Shown here one piece after another: positions 46,401-54,254 of a stretch of 55,003 nucleotides of DNA (the first letter of the stretch is position 1; every line of letters starts with the position of its first letter). The notes under the pieces are model-generated. The model searched no databases and had not been told where the DNA came from. It saw only the letters and a list, made by a program, of their open reading frames with translations. Source of the stretch: Bacilli bacterium. GTDB taxonomy: Bacteria; Bacillota_I; Bacilli_A; RF39; UBA660. The stretch spans positions 1-55,003 of the forward strand of contig JAFYEA010000011.1 of the NCBI GenBank assembly GCA_017544525.1, in the 5' to 3' direction. A program made the translations under genes and the position numbers.

Positions 46401-46544
46401 GAAGTAAAAGATGCATTGAAACAATTTAAAAAATATGTTATGGATGAAATACTTGCTGTTAAATTAGAAGAAAGTGAAGATGCTAAGGAAGAATTAAAAA
46501 TTAATGACTATACTATGAAGGTATCTTTAAAACAAGTTAAATAA
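43449..46544 (+). CDS. ileS: Isoleucyl-tRNA synthetase
   Basis: The enzyme charges tRNA-Ile and edits misactivated valine. The 1031-residue product is a class Ia synthetase with DGPATANGHPGLHHM near residue 45 (HIGH-type motif in the PG-HH variant), VGWDTHGLPVELEVEKEL, and TTTPWTLLANVALCV in the editing domain. DWALSRQRYWGTPLPLW and DGKKMSKSKGNIVEP (KMSKS) follow, then the anticodon-binding region (NWYIRRNRRRFWG). Length and the PG-HH form suit the IleS2-like subgroup, which is often insensitive to mupirocin (inference). The ATG at 43449 follows GAAAGGAG; an in-frame ATG at 43413 lies inside the T-box terminator. Confidence 0.97.
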   Translation: MEKFKELSKESVDVAESKMIDYWKKHKVFQKSIDNRDIKNTFVFYDGPATANGHPGLHHMVAKFLKDTFTKYHVMKGERVVRKVGWDTHGLPVELEVEKELGFKNKGDIEKYGIEPFNAKCKESVRRNEKTFTELTDKMGQFIDTDNPYVTYDNNYIETEWWILKKFFDEGLFYEGSKILPFCTRCGTGLASHEVAQGYEEIEVETVIVPMKLKDRDAYFLVWTTTPWTLLANVALCVNPKYDYVEVESKGYKFILCKTLVHQVLGDEVKVLKEYKGTDLEGLEYDQLLPFLETKKKGFFVCCDEYVTDSDGTGIVHIAPAFGADDAEVGKKYNLPYLNPVGEDGCYTEGPWKGMYIFDADKEVIKWLKENDKLFRKQKMVHNYPHCWRCHTPLLYYSKPSYYLEITKIKDKIVEANKTVNWFPSYVGEKRFGNWLEELKDWALSRQRYWGTPLPLWICDCGHEEMIGSREELAEKAIEKVDPKTIDLHRPFVDDIHLKCPKCGGKMSRTTDVIDCWFDSGAMPFSQYHYPFENKELWENQFPADFICEGIDQTRGWFYSLMVISVFVTGKSPYKNVLVNDLLLDKDGKKMSKSKGNIVEPFTTMKTYGADGVRWYLPYVSPVWTPLKFDVEGIKEVNSKFFNTLKNTYAFFQMYANTDEVDPRTFEVDYKDLEDIDKWLLSKYNNLVKDVTEVMNQYDVNKAVHLIQYFVCEELSNWYIRRNRRRFWGSKLDTSKKAVYKTTYDVLVGLCKLIAPISPFLSDEIYINLTGEESVHLTDYPVYDKKLINEKLEEKMDLVIELISITRNIREEAKIKVRQPISEVIFEDKYKSTIKEFEALICEELNAKSVVWAKDMGEYLNVEYKPNFKEVGKTLGSNISKLQEYLKNISEEDAKLLEAGELKLDLGGITHTIDNTYVIKYITAKEGYAAVMINYKKVAINTTLTQDLINEGIAREIVSKIQNLRKTSNFDIADRIEVKYSADKEVKDALKQFKKYVMDEILAVKLEESEDAKEELKINDYTMKVSLKQVK

Positions 46545-46545
46545 T

Positions 46546-46573
46546 AAAGACTCAAATTGACTTTGAGTCTTTT
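46546..46573 (+). terminator. Intrinsic terminator after ileS
   Basis: AAAGACTCAAA / TTTGAGTCTTT (11 bp, loop TTGAC). The loop provides the next promoter's -35. Confidence 0.85.
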
Positions 46574-46585
46574 AATTGCTATAAT
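46557..46585 (+). promoter_or_regulatory. Promoter with -35 in the terminator loop
   Basis: TTGACT (46557-46562, the hairpin loop plus one base), 17 bp, TATAAT (46580-46585), with TG one base before the -10. Confidence 0.75.
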
Positions 46586-46610
46586 AAATATCAATTTCTT
46601 GGAGGTTATT

Positions 46611-47243
46611 ATGCTTACATTTTATATTAATGATGAAATCGATTTTGAAAAAATAAGAAAATATACAAATAAGGAAAAAGCTTTTAGAATTATCATTAAG
46701 AATGATATTGCATTTTCAAAAGAGTTTAAACCAATAGATAATCTTTTTGATTACAATATATATATTGATGGTAGAAATCATACTTTAAGTAATATAGAAA
46801 TAAATGATATTGATGAAAGGATAGGACTATTTAAAAAAGTTGGTAATCTGTATGTAAAAAATCTTAATATTAATAATTCCCATTTATATGGTGGAGTATT
46901 AAGCGGAATTATATGTGGAGATGTAGAACATGAAACAAAATTAAATAATATTAATTTAGAAAATGTTATAGTATCATCTGAAGCATATGGGGGAGGAGTA
47001 GTTGGGTATTCCGAAACTTTATCAATAAAAAATAGTAAAATAAATACTGAAGTACATGGATTTGATGTAGTTGGTGGAGTAGTTGGAATGACAAATGAAT
47101 ATCTAGAAGTGAATTGTGATATTGACAGCGTTTTGTATTCAGTTGGAAAATGTTATGGTAATAACGCTGGATATTGTGAGAGAAAAAGAATTAATCCAAT
47201 ATCAAAACAAATGAAAAGATTTAGAGGTTTCCATCTTTTATAA
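46611..47243 (+). CDS. GLUG-like beta-repeat protein, 210 aa
   Basis: The ATG at 46611 follows GGAGG by 5 nt. The product has repeats of the GLUG type: GLFKKVGNLYVKNLNINNSHLYGGVLSGII, then YGGGVVGYSETLSIKNSKI and VVGGVVGM (each named in part). These suggest a right-handed parallel beta helix. No signal peptide is present, so unlike most GLUG proteins it may be cytoplasmic. The C-terminus is basic (ISKQMKRFRGF). Its last 23 nt overlap the end of sigK on the opposite strand. Function is unknown. Confidence 0.75.
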   Translation: MLTFYINDEIDFEKIRKYTNKEKAFRIIIKNDIAFSKEFKPIDNLFDYNIYIDGRNHTLSNIEINDIDERIGLFKKVGNLYVKNLNINNSHLYGGVLSGIICGDVEHETKLNNINLENVIVSSEAYGGGVVGYSETLSIKNSKINTEVHGFDVVGGVVGMTNEYLEVNCDIDSVLYSVGKCYGNNAGYCERKRINPISKQMKRFRGFHLL

Positions 47244-47922
47244 ATTCTCGGAGCATTTTAATTAATGCTCTTTTTTCTATTCTTGAAACATAGCTTCTTG
47301 ATATATGTAATAGTTTAGATATCTCTTTTTGAGTTTTTTCTTGTTCATTTAATAATCCATATCTCATTTTAATTATTTTAAGTTCTCTTTCATTTAATAT
47401 ATTTAAATATTTACTTAGATTTTTTATATTATCTATTTTTTCTATATTTTCATCTATACTATCTGATTTTTCTTCTAATACATCAATTAAAGTAATATCT
47501 CCACCATCTTTATCATGAGCAATAACATCATTTAAACTGACAGTATTATTGTATTTTTTGTTGCTTCTAAAATACATTAATATTTCATTTTCAGCACATT
47601 TAGCGGCATATGTAGTTAATTTAACGCCTCTTTCTTTATTATAAGAATCTATTCCTTTAATTAGACCAATTGTTCCTATACTTATTAAATCATCTGCTGA
47701 AGTGTTTTTTGTTTCATATTTTTTAACAATATGTGCTACTAATCTTAAATTATGTTCAATCAATTTGTTTCTAGCTTCTTTGTCTCCTTTTAATAATCTT
47801 TCAATATAAAAATCTTCTTCTTCATTTGTTAAAGGATCTTCAAATACATTTAATGAATAACTAGTAGTAAATAGCATTAATTCTTTAAAAAAATCTTTTA
47901 TTTTTATTAATATATTCTTCAT
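47221..47922 (-). CDS. sigK: RNA polymerase sporulation sigma factor SigK (pro-SigK)
   Basis: SigK directs late mother-cell transcription, including coat genes. The 233-residue product keeps the pro-sequence (MKNILIKIKDFFKELMLF), which in Bacillus holds the factor at the membrane until SpoIVFB cleaves it. It continues with GDKEARNKLIEHNLRLVAHIVKKYE, DDLISIGTIGLIKGIDSYN, ENEILMYFRSNKK and VIAHDKDGGDITLIDVL, diagnostic of SigK against SigE. The region 4.2 helix ISRSYVSRIEKRALIKM ends the protein. The gene is uninterrupted, with no skin-type element. The start has no clear ribosome site. The leader (47923-47959) contains TCATATT as at the spoIVA -35, hinting at SigE control, but the -10 match is poor. 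Confidence 0.97.
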   Translation of the reverse strand: MKNILIKIKDFFKELMLFTTSYSLNVFEDPLTNEEEDFYIERLLKGDKEARNKLIEHNLRLVAHIVKKYETKNTSADDLISIGTIGLIKGIDSYNKERGVKLTTYAAKCAENEILMYFRSNKKYNNTVSLNDVIAHDKDGGDITLIDVLEEKSDSIDENIEKIDNIKNLSKYLNILNERELKIIKMRYGLLNEQEKTQKEISKLLHISRSYVSRIEKRALIKMLREFIKDGNL

Positions 47923-47959
47923 ATTAAATAATTATTTATTAATTATAATAATATGACAA

Positions 47960-47989
47960 AATAGAACTATCGCTTTGGATAGTTCTATT
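47960..47989 (-). terminator. Terminator at the end of the four-paralog operon
   Basis: AATAGAACTATC / GATAGTTCTATT (12 bp, 6-nt loop). On the minus strand it follows the stop codon at 48000-48002 and is followed by TTTTG, so the tail is short. It separates the operon from sigK. Confidence 0.7.
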
Positions 47990-47999
47990 CTATTATTTA

Positions 48000-49262
48000 T
48001 TATATTCCATATTCTACATGCTTTATTCTTTCAATACCATTTTTGGTCATTAAATAATCAAAATCCTTGTATTTGTCATAAAGATAATTACAATCTTCTT
48101 CAAAACTAGTTAGTTTTTTATAATATTCAAAATATTTCTCTTCTGATATATCTAATTCTTTTAAATCTTTTTTTATTTGTTCTGTTAAATTTAATATTTC
48201 TTTTAGTATAGTTTTATCTGGATGAATCAAAAGATTAAAAAACTCTTCTATTATTTTTTGTCCTGAAGAAAATGCATCAATTACACATGCAATTTCAGCT
48301 ATTATAGTTAAACAAACTATTATATTATAACCAATCTCACATTTGTTAAAATCAGTATCTGTCATCTCATTGTTTTTATGTTTTTCAATAATTGTATTGT
48401 TCCAATTAGACATAGAATTATTAAGTTTATTTATTCCAATAATTATTGATATTGATAATAATAGGGAACCATATATCTTTTTTAATTCTTTTTTCTTCTT
48501 TTTACAACTTGACTTATTATATTCAAGTTTATTTACTCTTGAAGTATATTCTTTCTTTTTGTAGTTATATTCTCTTAGGTAAGATTTATATTCTTTTTTA
48601 TATTTTCTTAAGGTTTTTATTAACAAATCTTTTTGATTACTTTCAATTAATGCAATAATTGGTATTGCATCCATAAATCCATAATCACATTCTCTAAGCA
48701 TCCTTCTAATATCGCCATCTTTTTTATGATATTCTATATCTTTTTCTACATAGTCTTTTAATTTGTATAATAAAGTATTTTTATAAAGCAGGTCGATTAA
48801 TAATGAATGATAATTTGTACTATATTCTTTTTTTATTAACTTATATATTAATTCGTATATTTTATCTGATTTTTCATCTTCAATATATCCTTCTTTTATT
48901 GCAAATGTATATAAATGAAAGTCATTTAACACTTCTCTTAAATATTGTTCAAAACAATTATTATCATAATTTTTTAATATTTTTTCTGTTGTTTGAAATA
49001 TTCTAAAATAAGAAACCTTGGTTTTTAATTGAGTATTATATGATTTACACATATCATATAAATCATTTAACCTTTCGTCTTCAAATAAAACTTGAACATT
49101 TGTATTATATGTATCACTTGATACAATTTTTTGAAAAGATTCTTCCATATTATTATAAACAATAGAAAATTCATCATATTTAAAACCATATTCTTTTAAT
49201 ATAGATATGTTATCATGTATTTCATCTAATAAATTGTTTATAAGTAATGCTTTGTCTTCCAT
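48000..49262 (-). CDS. Two-membrane-segment coiled-coil protein, paralog 4 (ectodomain lost), 420 aa
   Basis: The last of four tandem paralogs. The start at 49262 lies 2 nt after the previous stop and has no ribosome site, so it probably depends on coupling. The N-terminal helical domain (LLDEIHDNISILKEYGFKYDEF) and the coiled coil (YLREYNYKKKEYTSRVNKLEYN) align with its neighbours. Two membrane segments (LLLSISIIIGINKL; IIVCLTIIAEIACVIDAF) are separated by only about 40 residues, where the other three have a folded ectodomain of about 100 or more. The C-terminal coiled coil is kept. Function is unknown. Confidence 0.75.
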   Translation of the reverse strand: MEDKALLINNLLDEIHDNISILKEYGFKYDEFSIVYNNMEESFQKIVSSDTYNTNVQVLFEDERLNDLYDMCKSYNTQLKTKVSYFRIFQTTEKILKNYDNNCFEQYLREVLNDFHLYTFAIKEGYIEDEKSDKIYELIYKLIKKEYSTNYHSLLIDLLYKNTLLYKLKDYVEKDIEYHKKDGDIRRMLRECDYGFMDAIPIIALIESNQKDLLIKTLRKYKKEYKSYLREYNYKKKEYTSRVNKLEYNKSSCKKKKKELKKIYGSLLLSISIIIGINKLNNSMSNWNNTIIEKHKNNEMTDTDFNKCEIGYNIIVCLTIIAEIACVIDAFSSGQKIIEEFFNLLIHPDKTILKEILNLTEQIKKDLKELDISEEKYFEYYKKLTSFEEDCNYLYDKYKDFDYLMTKNGIERIKHVEYGI

Positions 49263-49264
49263 TT

Positions 49265-50848
49265 TTAAATTTTTAATTTTAAAGAATAATCATTATATTT
49301 AAGAAGAGTAGAGACATTTTCGTATTTTTTTATTAATAATTCATATTCTTTTTTAGTTTTTATATACTCCTTCTTTAGTTCTTTTAATTTATTTTTATCA
49401 TATTTAATATTATTTTCTTTCACATTTAAGTCATCAATGGCTTCTTTTATATTTTTTAAGTAAGTTTCCATATCTCTTTTAAAATATTTAAAAACTACTA
49501 AAAGTGCAAATAAGCCACCACCACTATCTTGTAATCCTTTAATATTTGCTAATAATAAACTAGCCACCATATCCAACGCTATATACATCAAAGATGCTTT
49601 TATATGAGTTCCTATTTTATAATCTTGTTCATAATCTGTTGTATCGATTTGAGTTGGTATAAGAACTCTTTTATATGTATCTAATGATAATGAATTTACT
49701 TCATCATTAGATACAATTTCTGATGTAAATGCAATATTGTCTAAATCTAAATTATAATATTCTTCAATACTTCTACCATCATTTTCTATTATGAAAGTAT
49801 TACAAGTTCTTAAACTATTATATGTTTTTGATGAATCTGTTTTTGAATCATAAACATGTAATTTACCATATTCATTTTCTTCATTTGGATAATAAAGTTC
49901 TATTATAATATCATCCATTGATATTCTGTTATAGTTAGTGTATGTGCCTATTCCATTAATATCATCATATGTTTCATAAGTAGTCTTATAAATACGTTCA
50001 CTTTTACTTTCTTTGTGAATACTTATATTGATTGACAATAAAATTGCAACTGCTAGTATTTTAGGTATTGCATTTAAACATAATAATCTTAAATTATCCT
50101 TTAATTTCTTTTTATCAGTTTGCTCTCTTAATGGTTTTTTATTTTTTAGCTCTAAATATTCTTTATATTTAGATTTAATATTTTCTATTTCTTCTTTTTT
50201 AATATCTAGTTCACTTAATATACTATCTTTATAATTATCCTCATTAAATGATATTAAAAATAGCATAGTTTTATCTATATCATTTAAATTAATATATTCA
50301 TTATATCTTTTGTATATATCACTTTGATTTAAATATTTTTTTATATCTTCTTCTAATAAATTATATATTTCATTTAATCCAAATTTCATATTCAATAATC
50401 TATCAAATACAAAAGAGTGATAATGGTATCTATATTCAAATTTGATATGTTCATATAATTTTCTAATTAATTCATTTTCTTTGCTACTTTTTCTAATATT
50501 TCTTTGAGATAGGTAATATGATAGGTCATTAACTATAATTAAATTTATTTTTTCCATTTTTGTTTCTGTAATATTATAATTTAAATGTTGAGATAATTTA
50601 TCTATATTAATAAAAATCATTGCACTTTTTAAAAATTCATCTATTTTTATTTTTAAATAATCTAATTGTGTTTTTATATCATATAAGGTATCTATTTGAT
50701 GTGAATTAGAGTAATTAATAACTTGGTCCGATTTTTTATCAAGATTATTCAATTCATATATTATATTAGACATATCAAAACCACAATTTTGTAGTTGTGT
50801 TGTATTTTTCTTTAATTCATTTATTAATTCAATAATTTGTGTTTCCAT
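49265..50848 (-). CDS. Two-membrane-segment coiled-coil protein, paralog 3, 527 aa
   Basis: The start at 50848 shares one base with the preceding stop (TAATG), with AAAGGA 13 nt upstream. The order is: helical N-terminal domain (ELINELKKNTTQLQNCGFDM), coiled coil (IENIKSKYKEYLELKNKK), membrane segment (LCLNAIPKILAVAILLSINI), ectodomain, second membrane segment (YIALDMVASLLLANI), C-terminal coiled coil. The ectodomain contains ISMDDIIIELYYPNEENEYG, parallel to YYPTDEKN in paralog 1. I do not recognise the family. Both ends are predicted in the cytoplasm with the ectodomain outside. Confidence 0.8.
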   Translation of the reverse strand: METQIIELINELKKNTTQLQNCGFDMSNIIYELNNLDKKSDQVINYSNSHQIDTLYDIKTQLDYLKIKIDEFLKSAMIFINIDKLSQHLNYNITETKMEKINLIIVNDLSYYLSQRNIRKSSKENELIRKLYEHIKFEYRYHYHSFVFDRLLNMKFGLNEIYNLLEEDIKKYLNQSDIYKRYNEYINLNDIDKTMLFLISFNEDNYKDSILSELDIKKEEIENIKSKYKEYLELKNKKPLREQTDKKKLKDNLRLLCLNAIPKILAVAILLSINISIHKESKSERIYKTTYETYDDINGIGTYTNYNRISMDDIIIELYYPNEENEYGKLHVYDSKTDSSKTYNSLRTCNTFIIENDGRSIEEYYNLDLDNIAFTSEIVSNDEVNSLSLDTYKRVLIPTQIDTTDYEQDYKIGTHIKASLMYIALDMVASLLLANIKGLQDSGGGLFALLVVFKYFKRDMETYLKNIKEAIDDLNVKENNIKYDKNKLKELKKEYIKTKKEYELLIKKYENVSTLLKYNDYSLKLKI

Positions 50849-52410
50849 TATTTTTTTAATATCCTTTGTTCACCAATTTCATTTCTTAATATATCTAAGT
50901 ATACCTTATATTTATTATCTAATTCTTCTTCAAATTTTAATAATTCATTATATTTGTTTTTTAGTTCTTCATCTTTTTCTAATAATTTTTTATTTTTATT
51001 AATTAAAGATTTTAATTTTGTATTTAATTTTCTTAATTCATCTATTTCATAAGATGCAAATTCATTTTCAAATAAATATATTACTCCTCCAACTTCAATA
51101 TGATTCATTAATGCATTTAATAGTAGCCAAATAGTGAATAGACCAGCTTCTAATCCAATTAATGAAAGGCTACTTTTAGTCTTTTCTATTTTGCTTTCTA
51201 AATCAACATTTTTTATTACTTCTATTGTTTTAAAAGCTTCTGTTGATTTATTATTTACAATTGGATCAGTAATTGTCTTACTACTAATTAAATCTTCTTC
51301 ATTTGGTTCATAACTTAAGTAATCATTAATATTCTCATATCTATCGTTAATAACATATATAGTTAATTCTCTTTGACCACTGCTATTGGCATCTGAATAA
51401 ACTTTTAATACAACTTCATTATCATATGTTGTACTATAAGTAGTTGTATCATATACACCTTCAACAGTATCAACACATTCTTTATCTAATCTATAATATG
51501 TTACTGTTTTTGGTTTTGCTTTATCATATACAACTTTACCAGCACCAACTAACACTGCGATTGAAGCAACTAATGATATATATGTCTTTAATATTTCTCC
51601 TAGATTTGATCTTTTATCTTTTTTTACTGTATTTATTTCTTGTTTGTTTTCAATAATATCATCTTCTACATCATTTATTTTATAATCGACTTCTTTTTTT
51701 TCTAAATTAATAGTATCAAATCTATGCTTAATCCCATCTTTGTAATTATCATCTGTTATTGATATTAATAACAATAAGTCTTTTATCTTTTTTATCTCAG
51801 CTGTACTAAATAGCACTCCTTTAGATCTATCTTTTATATCTTTTTCATTTTTATATTTATCTATATCTTCTTTTAAATATGGATTAATTATTTTATTAAG
51901 ATTGTTATTTATTAAAGTATTAAATATTAATGAATTTCCTTTTAATTGATATTCTTTTTTTATAGCATTATATAACATTCTATTAATTAAACTTGTTTCG
52001 CTATTTTCTTTAATATCATTTTTAATTAAAAAGATATATCCCAATAAATCATTCAATATTTGTTCAATTAATTTATCTAATTCTTCTTCAGTTTTTATTC
52101 CTTTAATTGCTGATTGATAATCCTTATAATGTTCAAATATAGCAAATGAAGATATAACTTTATCAATAAATTTATCAAAATCATTAATAGCGTTATATAA
52201 TTCGTTAATTAGTTTTTCATCCGGTTTTGATAAAGTTTGAGTTCCTGTAACATTGTTGCTATCAGAACCAATATTTTCTAATCTTTTATCGAAACTATTA
52301 ATTTCATCTTTAAATTTTGAGTAATCAAAATCATATTTATCAAGTTTTAATAATTTTTGATAAATCTCATCTAATTTAGGTGTAATTTTATATAATGTAT
52401 TTTCTTTCAT
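50848..52410 (-). CDS. Two-membrane-segment coiled-coil protein, paralog 2, 520 aa
   Basis: The ATG at 52410 is preferred over the ATG at 52422, because GGAG lies 6 nt before it, and the product then aligns with paralog 1. The architecture is the same: helical N-terminus (LDEIYQKLLKLDKYDFDYSKF), charged coiled coil, membrane segment (YISLVASIAVLVGAGKVVY), and ectodomain with YRLDKECVDTVEGVYDTTT and NNKSTEAFKTIEVIKNVDL. A second membrane segment (LIGLEAGLFTIWLLLNALM) and a C-terminal coiled coil (NKNKKLLEKDEELKNKY) follow. NKSTEAFKTIEVIKNVDL closely parallels NKKSTEQFIEVEKVTNIDI in paralog 1. Function is unknown. Confidence 0.8.
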   Translation of the reverse strand: MKENTLYKITPKLDEIYQKLLKLDKYDFDYSKFKDEINSFDKRLENIGSDSNNVTGTQTLSKPDEKLINELYNAINDFDKFIDKVISSFAIFEHYKDYQSAIKGIKTEEELDKLIEQILNDLLGYIFLIKNDIKENSETSLINRMLYNAIKKEYQLKGNSLIFNTLINNNLNKIINPYLKEDIDKYKNEKDIKDRSKGVLFSTAEIKKIKDLLLLISITDDNYKDGIKHRFDTINLEKKEVDYKINDVEDDIIENKQEINTVKKDKRSNLGEILKTYISLVASIAVLVGAGKVVYDKAKPKTVTYYRLDKECVDTVEGVYDTTTYSTTYDNEVVLKVYSDANSSGQRELTIYVINDRYENINDYLSYEPNEEDLISSKTITDPIVNNKSTEAFKTIEVIKNVDLESKIEKTKSSLSLIGLEAGLFTIWLLLNALMNHIEVGGVIYLFENEFASYEIDELRKLNTKLKSLINKNKKLLEKDEELKNKYNELLKFEEELDNKYKVYLDILRNEIGEQRILKK

Positions 52411-52422
52411 TGTTAACTCCAT

Positions 52423-53955
52423 TTATTTTAATTTTCTTGTATATCCATCATTTTCTAAATATTCACTAATATATTCATATTTAGAATAGTAATCTTCATA
52501 TTCTTTTTCTAAATCTTTTAAAACTTGTATTCTTTGTCTTAATGTATCTTTAGTAAATTTCATATTTTGTTTTGGATATTCTTTATTTAATCTTGATTTT
52601 TCAATATTATAAATTCTTTTTACTTCATTTGGGTTTATTAAATCATGTAAAAATATTGTGTTCCTATTTGTTAAATCCTTTGACTTATAATCTAATAATA
52701 AAGTAATTAAACTTACCGTTATACTAGCTAAGATCATAAGTACTATTGATGGATTTTTCTCATTTATATCGATATTTGTTACTTTTTCTACTTCTATAAA
52801 TTGTTCTGTTGATTTTTTATTTGCTTCAGCATCAACTTTATATGTTGAAGAAGAAAAATCTAGTGAATCATAATTTAATTCAGCCCATTTTTCAATGTCC
52901 ACTGATGGCTCATTTAAATCGTATTGTTTAATTATTCTTGCGTTCTTTTCATCAGTAGGGTAGTAAATAGTAATTCTTGTATCTCCAACTGATAATTTAC
53001 TATATCCATCTTCTGTAGTTGTTTCATTTGTTAATGATGAATAATACTCTGTTGTTGTTTTATATTTACTATTGTTTTTTATCAATTTGTTTACTCCAAC
53101 ATTAGAACCTACTAGTACTCCCAAAGATACTAGAATTGGTAAAAATCTTGAATAAATTGTTGCCAAACCTTTTCTTCTGTTCTTTTGTAACGCTTTCTTT
53201 TGTTTCAAAGTTGTTTCAGCTTCTTCTTTGTTTTCTTTGTTTATTTCATATTTGTTAATTAAATTACTAAGTTCTTTTTCTTTATCTTGTAAAAAACCAT
53301 CTTCATTTAAAGCTATAGTCTTTATAGTTGAATTTAAATAATATCTATATTCATATAAGTTATCTATATCTTTAAGACTTTTAAGTCTATCTTTGTTTTT
53401 TTCATAGTCTTTTTCCCAAACCTCAAAAAACTTATTTGTTAGATGTAGATTAGGATACATATAATTTAATATTAATGATTTACCTGTATATTTGAATTCA
53501 TATTTAATTATTTGATATAGTTTTTCCATAACAGAATCAAATAATTCTGGTTTTAAAATATTTTTAAACTGATTGATAGTTAATAAGTAATCAAGTATAA
53601 AAGCAACTATAATATCTAATTCTTTTTTTGCAGTATCTTCATCTTCTAAAGTTAAAGCTTTATCAAGATCTAATTCTTCTAGATATGTAATTAATCCTAA
53701 AGATTTATTAATACCCAATATATGTTTTTCTAATAATTCAATAGATTTATATAATATTTCATATTCTTTCTTTTGGCTTCTACTAAATTTTACTTGTACA
53801 TTTGTATTTGAGTTAGAATCAAATTTCTCGCACATTAAATCAAAACTATCGATTTGATCTTTATAGTCAGTAGTATCTATACCAAACTTTTCTATATTAT
53901 CTAAGTTATTATAAATATTATCTAATTTGTTTTTTATTTCCCCCAATGAGTTCAT
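52423..53955 (-). CDS. Two-membrane-segment coiled-coil protein, paralog 1, 510 aa
   Basis: The first gene of the operon; the ATG at 53955 follows TAGGAGGAG. Residues 1-190 form a helical domain (IKNKLDNIYNNLDNIEKFGI). Residues 215-260 are a coiled coil (KEKELSNLINKYEINKENKE), 266-290 the first membrane segment (YSRFLPILVSLGVLVGSNVG), and 291-401 the beta-rich ectodomain (DTRITIYYPTDEKNARI, STEQFIEVEKVTNIDI). Residues 402-422 are the second membrane segment and 445-495 a C-terminal coiled coil. I do not recognise the family. Repeated duplication with strict operon order suggests a hetero-oligomeric membrane complex. Confidence 0.8.
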   Translation of the reverse strand: MNSLGEIKNKLDNIYNNLDNIEKFGIDTTDYKDQIDSFDLMCEKFDSNSNTNVQVKFSRSQKKEYEILYKSIELLEKHILGINKSLGLITYLEELDLDKALTLEDEDTAKKELDIIVAFILDYLLTINQFKNILKPELFDSVMEKLYQIIKYEFKYTGKSLILNYMYPNLHLTNKFFEVWEKDYEKNKDRLKSLKDIDNLYEYRYYLNSTIKTIALNEDGFLQDKEKELSNLINKYEINKENKEEAETTLKQKKALQKNRRKGLATIYSRFLPILVSLGVLVGSNVGVNKLIKNNSKYKTTTEYYSSLTNETTTEDGYSKLSVGDTRITIYYPTDEKNARIIKQYDLNEPSVDIEKWAELNYDSLDFSSSTYKVDAEANKKSTEQFIEVEKVTNIDINEKNPSIVLMILASITVSLITLLLDYKSKDLTNRNTIFLHDLINPNEVKRIYNIEKSRLNKEYPKQNMKFTKDTLRQRIQVLKDLEKEYEDYYSKYEYISEYLENDGYTRKLK

Positions 53956-53980
53956 GACTCCTCCTAATCAAGTGGGATTT

Positions 53981-54009
53981 ATTATACCACAAATTGCATA
54001 AAAAGTAAA
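53981..54009 (-). promoter_or_regulatory. Promoter of the four-paralog operon
   Basis: On the minus strand TTTACT (54009-54004), 17 bp, TATAAT (53986-53981), an excellent SigA-type match, so vegetative expression is likely. No extended TG is present. Confidence 0.8.
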
Positions 54010-54254
54010 TATAATTAATATATAGAATGTAGATTGTTTTTTGAAGTGTAAAGCGAACAAATAAGTATTGAATGTTAAAAAGTCCCTTAAATAAAGGGCA
54101 AATGTTTTTTAATATAACTTTTTTAAAAAAGTCAAGATGTAAAATTTTGTAAATTTTAAAAAAAAGATATAAAAAAACATTTACAAATATTTCTAATTGT
54201 TATAAGATTTATTTAGGTTAAAGGTAATTAACCTAGTGAAGGTGAGGAATATTT
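54010..54254 (+). other. Noncoding leader/divergent region upstream of nrdD
   Basis: About 245 nt without a gene. It contains GTCCCTT...AAGGG (about 54091-54107), an ACTTTTTT/AAAAAAGT palindrome (about 54117-54133), and a perfect hairpin TAGGTTAA / TTAACCTA (54214-54235) just before the nrdD ribosome site. No known riboswitch was recognised. TATAAG (54201-54206) with TG upstream is a weak -10 candidate. Confidence 0.5.

Noticed and set aside
47221..47922. Possible skin-like interruption of sigK
   Set aside because: The frame is continuous from the pro-sequence to region 4.2; no insertion or recombinase is present.
54190..54210. NrdR box upstream of nrdD
   Set aside because: ACAA...TTGT symmetry is present near 54183-54200, but only one imperfect copy is seen and NrdR boxes normally come in phased pairs.
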